Part shown: piece after piece, positions 6,071 to 11,126 of the stretch | How the letters are laid out: the number at the start of each line of letters is the position of its first letter | Numbering within the stretch: position 1 is the stretch's first letter | Assembly: GCA_012518325.1 (NCBI GenBank) | Contig: JAAYSR010000161.1 | Span: 1 to 11,126 of the forward strand | From: Bacillota bacterium | Lineage (GTDB): Bacteria > Bacillota > Limnochordia > Darwinibacteriales > Darwinibacteriaceae | Length of the DNA: 11,126 nt | Direction of reading: 5' to 3' | Program-made: the position numbers and the translations under genes | Notes under the pieces: model-generated | Databases searched by the model: none | Told to the model about the DNA's origin: nothing | The model's input: only the letters and a program-made list of their open reading frames with translations

Positions 6071-7040
6071 CACGCTCCCCCTCTCCAGCGAAATGGCAGG
6101 CGGCAAAGCGCCCAGGGCGAACTTCTCTAAACTCTGGAATTTCCTCGGTACACCTCTTGACGGCATGGGGACAGCGAGGGGCAAAGCGGCAGCCCGGCGG
6201 CGGATCAGTCAGCGCCGGCGGACGTCCGGGAATACCCACCCTGGCGCGGGAATCTCCCACCCGAGGAAGCGCCCCGATCAGCATTTGGGTGTAGGGATGA
6301 ATCGGATCCTCAAAAATCTCATCTGTCCTGCCAAGTTCGGCAAAACTGCCTGAATACATAATCCCCATGCGGGTCGTCACCTGATAGTGAACCCCCATGT
6401 CGTGACTGACCACAACCAGGGTGTTCTTCAGCTCCCGCTGGAGGCGCATCAGCATCATCAAAATGCCTCGCTGGACTACAACATCGAGGGCCGTGGTGGG
6501 CTCGTCGGCGAGCACCACATTGGGCGACATGAAAGTTGCCAGTGCAATAATTACTCTCTGCCTCATTCCTCCGGAAAGCTGGAAGGGAAATGCGTCCAGA
6601 AGATCCTTGGAGAGGCTGAGCTCTTCCAGGTAGTCGGCAACCCGCTTCAGGGTCTCCTCCTCAGTTTCGTTCTTCCTGTCTTCCTCCGGGATGGAGTCTA
6701 AGAACTGGCTCTTAAGCCGTGTGATTGGATTCAGCACACTTTGGGCCGCCTGGGGGACATAGGATATGTGCTTCCACCAAGCGTCACGGATCCTGCCGGA
6801 TTCGTAAGAGAAAGGCTTGCCGTTCTTCTCTCCGCTCAAGACCACCCGCCCCTGTTCGATCTGGAGGGGAAAATCTATGATATCATACAGAACCTTTAAC
6901 AGTGTTGTCTTTCCACAGCCAGACTCGCCGGCGATGCCGAAGATCTCGTTCTCGTAAATCTCGAAGTTCAGGTTCTGCAGAACCTGCACATCGCCATCTA
7001 TCGTCTTGTATGATGTGGAAAGGTTCTCGACTTTCAGCAT
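6045..7040 (-). CDS. ABC importer ATPase, OppD/DppD class
   Basis: First ATPase of the importer, 331 residues. It has Walker A GESGCGKTT (38-46), Q-loop Gln97 in SYVPQAAQ, signature QLSGGMRQR (154-162), Walker B VVLADEP (175-181) and switch His213. The DPIHPYTQML segment and C-terminal extension identify the oligopeptide/nickel/oligosaccharide class. Cys284, Cys290, Cys297 and Cys315 (C-x5-C-x6-C-x17-C) form the same cluster motif as in its partner. The ATG at 7040 has AGGTAAGG immediately before it and lies only two bases after the permease stop, so translation is coupled. The C-terminus ends in an acidic tail that overlaps the next gene. Confidence 0.93.
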   Translation of the reverse strand: MLKVENLSTSYKTIDGDVQVLQNLNFEIYENEIFGIAGESGCGKTTLLKVLYDIIDFPLQIEQGRVVLSGEKNGKPFSYESGRIRDAWWKHISYVPQAAQSVLNPITRLKSQFLDSIPEEDRKNETEEETLKRVADYLEELSLSKDLLDAFPFQLSGGMRQRVIIALATFMSPNVVLADEPTTALDVVVQRGILMMLMRLQRELKNTLVVVSHDMGVHYQVTTRMGIMYSGSFAELGRTDEIFEDPIHPYTQMLIGALPRVGDSRARVGIPGRPPALTDPPPGCRFAPRCPHAVKRCTEEIPEFREVRPGRFAACHFAGEGERDDTEAVGS

Positions 7041-7042
7041 CC

Positions 7043-7879
7043 TTACCTACCCCTTTTCATGGACAAGTAGTCATTGTACCCAGTGATCAGCAGGAATAAG
7101 CCGATAAACAGCAGCACTGTGGCTACAATGGGCGGACCTATCCAGTTCCATTGCTGGGTGAAGATGGCGTTTCGCTCCCTCGCCCACTGAATCATGTTGC
7201 CCAGTGAGATCAGGTTGGCAGGCGAAAGACCCAGTACCGCCAGGCTCGACTCAGAGGCAATTGCAGCCAGAGTCGCATTCATAAAGTTTGACAGCGACCA
7301 GGTCAGGGCATAGGGCAAGATCTCGGTCACAATCACTTGCACAGTGCCTTCCCCGGAAAACCAGGCCGTATGGATAAAGTCCCTCTCTTTGATGGAAAGG
7401 GCCAAAGAGCGAATCTGCCTGCTGGGCCAGGCCCAGGCAAACATGGCAAGCACCAAAGCCATTAGAATCACAGTGGCTGATCCCCGCATCAGAGAGGTCA
7501 TTAAAACCAGAATAGGCAGGGAAGGAATTACTACGAAGGTGTCTGTAATCACCATCAGGATTCGATCCAGCCAGCCGCCGCTGAAGCCGGCCAGCAAACC
7601 TACAAAGACCCCGACCACAGTTCCGATAAAGGCTACAATAAAACCGATGACCAGGGAGTTGTGAATCGCCTCAATCAGGAGCCAAAAGATATCCTGGCCC
7701 ATGCTGGTTGTGCCGAAGGGGTGCTCCAGGGAAGGAGGCAGCCTCCGTCCATAGGTGTTGTAGCTGAAAGGATTGACGTGGGGGATATTGTAAACCACAA
7801 AACCAAGAAATAGGAAGATAAGGGTTACTATGATGCCGACCTTCAGACGGCCGTTGGCGTGTTTCCAAAACTTTTTCAT
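7043..7879 (-). CDS. ABC importer permease, OppC/DppC class
   Basis: Second membrane subunit (278 residues). One N-terminal helix (about 13-31) is followed by an external loop with HPFGTTSMGQDIFW (about 53-66), the usual OppC signature. Further helices surround the cytoplasmic EAA coupling loop (about 160-190, around KERDFIHTAWFSGEG and ILPYALTW). The glycine usual in the EAA loop is replaced by the GEG region, within family variation. The ATG at 7879 has GAGG and AAGGGA upstream. It follows the other permease after 15 bases. FGTTSMGQDIFW-type OppC proteins are, from memory, common in oligosaccharide importers of Thermotogota and related Bacillota; this is suggestive only. Confidence 0.9.
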   Translation of the reverse strand: MKKFWKHANGRLKVGIIVTLIFLFLGFVVYNIPHVNPFSYNTYGRRLPPSLEHPFGTTSMGQDIFWLLIEAIHNSLVIGFIVAFIGTVVGVFVGLLAGFSGGWLDRILMVITDTFVVIPSLPILVLMTSLMRGSATVILMALVLAMFAWAWPSRQIRSLALSIKERDFIHTAWFSGEGTVQVIVTEILPYALTWSLSNFMNATLAAIASESSLAVLGLSPANLISLGNMIQWARERNAIFTQQWNWIGPPIVATVLLFIGLFLLITGYNDYLSMKRGR

Positions 7880-7894
7880 GTCCTCACATCCCTT

Positions 7895-8914
7895 CTAGCT
7901 GTAGCGAATTCTGGGATCAATCAGTGGGTAGATCAAGTCCACAATCAGGGTTGCGGTGGAAATCGCTACAATGGAGATGGTGATGCAGCCCAGGATCATA
8001 TTGTAATCCGACTGCAGAATAGCTTTCTGAATCAGCGTTCCAACGCCGGGATACCCAAAGATGATTTCTGTCATGATCGATCCGGAGAAAACACCGCCCA
8101 GGCTCATGGCTAAAGCTGTAACTTGCGTTATGATAGAGTTGCGCAGGACATAGCTCCGGCCGATTCTTGTTTCAGGCAGCCCCCTGTAGCGGGCATACAA
8201 CACAAAATCCTCTTCAGCTACAGTGCCGGAAAGAGATTTCATCGATATAATCCACCAGCCTGTGCCTAGAAGAAGCAGCGAAATGGCAGGCAGGATAGAA
8301 GCCCGAATCAGCGATCGAATGAACATGCCGAAGCCGCCCATAGTGACAATCGTTGATTGCAGCGGAAACCAATTTAGGATAAATGCAAAAACGATCTGAA
8401 GAATAAGCGCCACAATAAAGTAAGGTACGGGATAGATGCAAATGGCAACTGCCTCCAGGATCTTAGAGGACAGCCGGTGTTTGCGAAAACCTGCCTGTAG
8501 GCCTATGAAATTGCCAATCAGCCAGGCCATCACCGTTGTCACCAGCATCAACCCTAAGGTATAAGGAAGGTAGGTCTTGATAATATCCCCCACAGGGGTA
8601 GGAAAGCTCATTAAAGACGGTCCAAAGTCAAACTGAAGCAAGCCCTTTTTCAGGAAGGACAAATATTGCTCCATCAGAGAGCCTTCCAGGCCAAACTGGA
8701 CACGCAGTGTCTTGCGGAGGGCCTCCATTTCAACAGGATCCATTTGCCCCGAGCGCGATTGGATTCGTCCAATCATGTTTTCCACAGGATCAGAGGGAAA
8801 CATACGGGGCACAAAAAAGATGAATGTTACGCCAATCCAGATGGTCAAGGCCCAAGTTAGGATACGCAGGCCTAAGTACTTAGAGAATTTCAACTGTTTC
8901 ACTCCCTTACTCAC
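7895..8914 (-). CDS. ABC importer permease, OppB/DppB class
   Basis: First membrane subunit (339 residues from a GTG at 8914). An N-terminal helix (about 15-35) is followed by a long external loop with FPSDPVENMIGR and a block of polar sequence. Next come PYTLGLMLVTTVMAWLIGN, several more helices, and the EAA region near YARYRGLPETRIGRSYVLRN. The ending YPLIDPRIRY is the OppB family terminus. The start is uncertain: GTG at 8914 has GGGAG twelve bases away, whereas TTG at 8893 has AAGGGAG at the ideal eight bases, giving 332 residues. It follows a strong terminator after the binding-protein gene, so it probably receives read-through transcription. Confidence 0.9.
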   Translation of the reverse strand: MSKGVKQLKFSKYLGLRILTWALTIWIGVTFIFFVPRMFPSDPVENMIGRIQSRSGQMDPVEMEALRKTLRVQFGLEGSLMEQYLSFLKKGLLQFDFGPSLMSFPTPVGDIIKTYLPYTLGLMLVTTVMAWLIGNFIGLQAGFRKHRLSSKILEAVAICIYPVPYFIVALILQIVFAFILNWFPLQSTIVTMGGFGMFIRSLIRASILPAISLLLLGTGWWIISMKSLSGTVAEEDFVLYARYRGLPETRIGRSYVLRNSIITQVTALAMSLGGVFSGSIMTEIIFGYPGVGTLIQKAILQSDYNMILGCITISIVAISTATLIVDLIYPLIDPRIRYS

Positions 8915-8936
8915 ACTCTACATTTACTCCCTCTGG

Positions 8937-8984
8937 TTCTAAAAAAGACACGTGCTATCATGGATAGGCGACAGCACGTGTCTT
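8937..8984 (-). terminator. Strong hairpin terminator between binding-protein gene and permeases
   Basis: A perfect 12-base inverted repeat, AAGACACGTGCT and AGCACGTGTCTT (arms at 8973-8984 and 8945-8956), has a 16-base loop and is followed on the minus strand by a run of T (8941-8946). It lies 31 bases after the binding-protein stop. In this position partial termination would give more binding protein than membrane subunits, a known arrangement for ABC importers. Confidence 0.85.
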
Positions 8985-9015
8985 GGTGCGCCCAGTCTTT
9001 CAGGCAAAGATCAAC

Positions 9016-10905
9016 TTACTGAACAGGAGTAATCTCAGTTGTGATGTACTTGAAGCAGCTCCACCACCACCAGGGACCATTGTATGGGTTTTCAGCACTT
9101 GGATAGTTGGTCCAGTAGGTGCTGTTGGTGGGTACAAACTTCACACCAGAGTGGAAGCCGATAAACGGCAGATCCTTAATGGCCACTTTCATGAACTCCA
9201 TGCCCAGCTCATAGGACTCATCACTGTCAGGAGATACTTTAGCCAGCTCATGGATGATGCGGGTTGCCTCTTCATTGCGCCAGCGGGAACCTTGGCCGGA
9301 GCCGCGCTCGCCGAGGGGAACGATGAGGTCTGCATCCCAACCGCTGATCTGCGAATAGAGGTCTCTGGTGATACCGCCTGTCGGCCAGTAGCCGGCGATT
9401 TCGAAGTTGCCGGTAGCAGCGTTGCTGTCCCAGGTAGCACTGCTTTCGCTGGCAAGGTTGCAGTTGAAGCCGAATTTGACCAGCTGGTCGTAGGCTGCAA
9501 TCAAGCCGCGTCCTGCTTGTGCTTCAGTGTCAGCCAGGTAGGTCATGTTGATGGTGAAGGGTTCGCCCTTGAAGTACCATCCGTCAGTCCTCTTCTCAAG
9601 GCCGGCCTTGATAAACAGCTTTTCAGCTACGTCAGGAGCGTATTTCCAGCAGCCGATACCGAACATGTCGATCAGCTCATCGTGCTCAGTCGGTACATCG
9701 TAGCCCTGAGCCCTGAGTATTTCAGCCATTCTGTAGGCATAGTCGGGGTCGAAAGGCTTAAAGGTTGTGCCGTCGCCGAGATCCAATTCGAACTCTTCGA
9801 GCCAGGGCAGCAGCGGGATGTAGTACAGTTCCTGCATTGCGCTCGTGGCGGTCAGAATTGGCAGCGCACTCGCACGGCCTACACCGTCAAAGATGTTGAG
9901 AGAAATCTCATCAAAATTCATGGCCAAGGCAATACCCCAGCGGAAGTCAGGGTTGTCGAAAGGCTCTTTGGCCATCTGGAAGGCAATTCCCTTGGAGCAT
10001 GGGTCATCACTTGTAGCATAGGGGAAGTCCTTATACCAGCAAGCAATGTTCGGGTTCATGGCAGTCATTACTTCTACCATTTCCGGAGTCACTTCACAAA
10101 GGATGTCAACTTCGTTGTTGACCATTGCCATCTGGCGGGTTGTGTCATCGCCTACATACTTGAACAGTACGTATTTGGCCTGAGGCATCTTGCCCGTTAC
10201 TACGCCGACGGTACTGTACTGCCAGTCTTCTCTGCGCTCATACAGAACCCATTTGCCCAGCGGGTCATAGGAATGGACTGTGTATGGTCCGGCTACCACA
10301 GGATTGCTGTCTTTGAAGGTTGTTACATCATCGACCTTGGAATAGATATGCTCAGGTACAATACGCAAGTCATTACCCCAAATCGTTACACCGAACCGCA
10401 ATGCAAGGCGGGGGAACGATTCACGGGTCTTAATACGAACTGTGTAATCGTCAACTTTCTCTACAGACTCAAACACTGTATTGTAGTAAGCGCTGGCTCC
10501 GATGCCTGGATTATCCATGATCATATTGAAGGTGAAGACAACGTCGTCTGCGTTGAGCTCTTCACCGTCAGACCAGCGAATGCCCTCGCGGATTCTGACA
10601 ATATGTTCTGTGAAATCCTCATTGGACTCAGGGAACCCTGCAGCCACTTCGCCGAACTGTTCACCCTTGACAGTATCCATTTCCCACATCATAGCTGACA
10701 TGAGCTGATGGATACCAAAGCCCATTTGTGTCCCCTGCATGTAGGAGTTGAACTGCCCGGGAACGTCAGTTGGCGTTTGGGTTTCAACAATCAGCGTTTC
10801 CCGACGGGGTGTGCCTACCTCAGTTACGGCGTAGACGTTTGCTGCGGTAAACACGAGCAAGAGTAGTAGCGGGAGCACAAGAAAAGCGGATACTCTCCTC
10901 TTCAT
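9016..10905 (-). CDS. ABC importer solute-binding protein, family 5 (SBP_bac_5)
   Basis: Extracytoplasmic binding protein of 629 residues. The ATG at 10905 is set by AGGAGG seven bases upstream. Residues 1-26 are a signal peptide (KRR, a leucine-rich core, then VYA as the likely cleavage site). There is no lipobox cysteine, so the protein is secreted or periplasmic rather than lipid-anchored. The family 5 hallmark WSDGEELNADDVVFTFNMI lies at 111-129. The length is at the long end of the family (about 500-600). Aromatic residues are abundant, including four consecutive tryptophans at 612-615 near the C-terminus, which suits stacking on sugar rings. Long family 5 proteins without lipobox bind cello- or manno-oligosaccharides in Thermotogota. 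I infer an oligosaccharide ligand, with peptides as the alternative. No glycoside hydrolase is nearby to support it. Confidence 0.92.
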   Translation of the reverse strand: MKRRVSAFLVLPLLLLLVFTAANVYAVTEVGTPRRETLIVETQTPTDVPGQFNSYMQGTQMGFGIHQLMSAMMWEMDTVKGEQFGEVAAGFPESNEDFTEHIVRIREGIRWSDGEELNADDVVFTFNMIMDNPGIGASAYYNTVFESVEKVDDYTVRIKTRESFPRLALRFGVTIWGNDLRIVPEHIYSKVDDVTTFKDSNPVVAGPYTVHSYDPLGKWVLYERREDWQYSTVGVVTGKMPQAKYVLFKYVGDDTTRQMAMVNNEVDILCEVTPEMVEVMTAMNPNIACWYKDFPYATSDDPCSKGIAFQMAKEPFDNPDFRWGIALAMNFDEISLNIFDGVGRASALPILTATSAMQELYYIPLLPWLEEFELDLGDGTTFKPFDPDYAYRMAEILRAQGYDVPTEHDELIDMFGIGCWKYAPDVAEKLFIKAGLEKRTDGWYFKGEPFTINMTYLADTEAQAGRGLIAAYDQLVKFGFNCNLASESSATWDSNAATGNFEIAGYWPTGGITRDLYSQISGWDADLIVPLGERGSGQGSRWRNEEATRIIHELAKVSPDSDESYELGMEFMKVAIKDLPFIGFHSGVKFVPTNSTYWTNYPSAENPYNGPWWWWSCFKYITTEITPVQ

Positions 10906-10928
10906 TCAATTACCTCCTCTTTAATTTT

Positions 10929-10970
10929 GATTAATTACGAACAAAAAAAGCTTTTTGTCCGTACTTAATC
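10929..10970 (-). other. Long 5'-leader hairpin before the binding-protein ribosome site
   Basis: A near-perfect inverted repeat of about 19 bp (arms 10929-10947 and 10952-10970, loop AAGC) lies ten bases upstream of the Shine-Dalgarno (10912-10919). As RNA the core pairs completely with one G-U wobble, with one mismatch further out. The T-rich run is inside the stem, not after it, so it is not a standard terminator. It could stabilise the transcript or hold a regulatory switch. Confidence 0.5.
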
Positions 10971-11028
10971 ACACAACCACTATCTTGTTCAACAACGTAC
11001 CAACTGGAAAAACTGCTGCAAATCTGTC

Positions 11029-11044
11029 TTGAGACCGGTTTCAA
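11029..11044. promoter_or_regulatory. LacI-family-like operator palindrome in the leader
   Basis: TTGAGACCGGTTTCAA is a 16-bp inverted repeat with a single mismatched pair and a central CCGG. This form (GAAACCGGTTTC core) is typical of LacI/GalR-family operators. It lies about 40-50 bases downstream of the predicted transcription start, a position where a bound repressor would block elongation or initiation. The regulator gene is not in the window. Confidence 0.5.
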
Positions 11045-11087
11045 CACGTTCTTAGCGGAAGTTTACGGCGCCTTTACCTCCACAACT

Positions 11088-11117
11088 ATTATATAACCAT
11101 GCAAACGTTCTTGTCAA
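11088..11117 (-). promoter_or_regulatory. Consensus sigma-A/sigma-70 promoter of the ABC operon
   Basis: On the minus strand a perfect -35 TTGACA (11112-11117) and a perfect -10 TATAAT (11088-11093) are separated by 18 bases. The predicted start is near 11081, giving a leader of about 175 nt before the binding-protein ATG. Such a strong promoter usually needs a repressor, consistent with the palindrome downstream. No gene is seen between 10906 and 11126. Confidence 0.8.
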
Positions 11118-11126
11118 CATAGGCGA

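Noticed and set aside
8983..10698. A 571-codon open frame on the plus strand opposite the binding-protein gene
   Set aside because: It lies wholly antisense to a clear family 5 binding protein, has no recognisable domain, and overlaps the terminator region at its start. Long antisense frames arise from codon bias.
11100..11113. A second LacI-like site, TGCAAACGTTCTTG, between the -35 and -10
   Set aside because: Only the central AACGTT is symmetrical, the outer halves do not match, and part of it overlaps the promoter consensus.

Overview
The window is a stretch of bacterial chromosome in which every supportable gene lies on the minus strand, so transcription runs from high to low coordinates. 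Base composition looks near 50% GC. Shine-Dalgarno sequences are strong (AGGAGG or GGGGGAGG type), GTG and probably TTG starts occur, and genes overlap tightly. This suggests a Bacillota-like or Thermotogota-like anaerobe. The family 5 solute-binding protein has a normal signal peptide but no lipobox cysteine, which fits better with a periplasm-bearing (diderm) lineage than with a classical monoderm Firmicute. This taxonomic reading is inference and weak.

Region 1 (11126 to 5041) is a five-gene ABC importer operon. A near-consensus sigma-70/sigma-A promoter (11088-11117) is followed by a leader of about 175 nt. The leader holds a LacI-type palindrome and a long hairpin just before the ribosome binding site. 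The genes are a secreted solute-binding protein, a strong internal terminator, two permeases and two ATPases of the Opp/Dpp class. Both ATPases carry the C-terminal four-cysteine cluster motif. Signs in the binding protein and regulatory region point to oligosaccharide rather than peptide uptake, but this is unproven. A hairpin at the last stop codon probably ends the operon.

Region 2 (5040 to 4330) is a solitary REP-associated tyrosine transposase (RAYT, Y1/HUH family) with its own probable terminator. I found no convincing REP palindromes or insertion-sequence ends around it.

Region 3 (4329 to 1) is a regulatory intergenic region with a cluster of TTTCG(AC)GTAA-like repeats. It is followed by an nqrBCDEF gene set with coupled or overlapping reading frames, and by the 5' end of an unidentified gene. 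The subunits are of the Na+-NQR type rather than the Rnf type: NqrE and NqrD keep the membrane Fe-S cysteines, NqrC keeps the FMN threonine motif, and NqrF has a [2Fe-2S] plus FAD/NADH architecture. However, nqrA is absent, rnfB and rnfC are also absent, and NqrB is about 100 residues shorter than the classical subunit. This NqrA-less respiratory complex is the most interesting feature of the window.

Together the genes suggest an anaerobe that imports an oligomeric substrate by an ATP-driven ABC system and has a membrane NADH-oxidising ion pump. No direct functional link between the two operons is visible.
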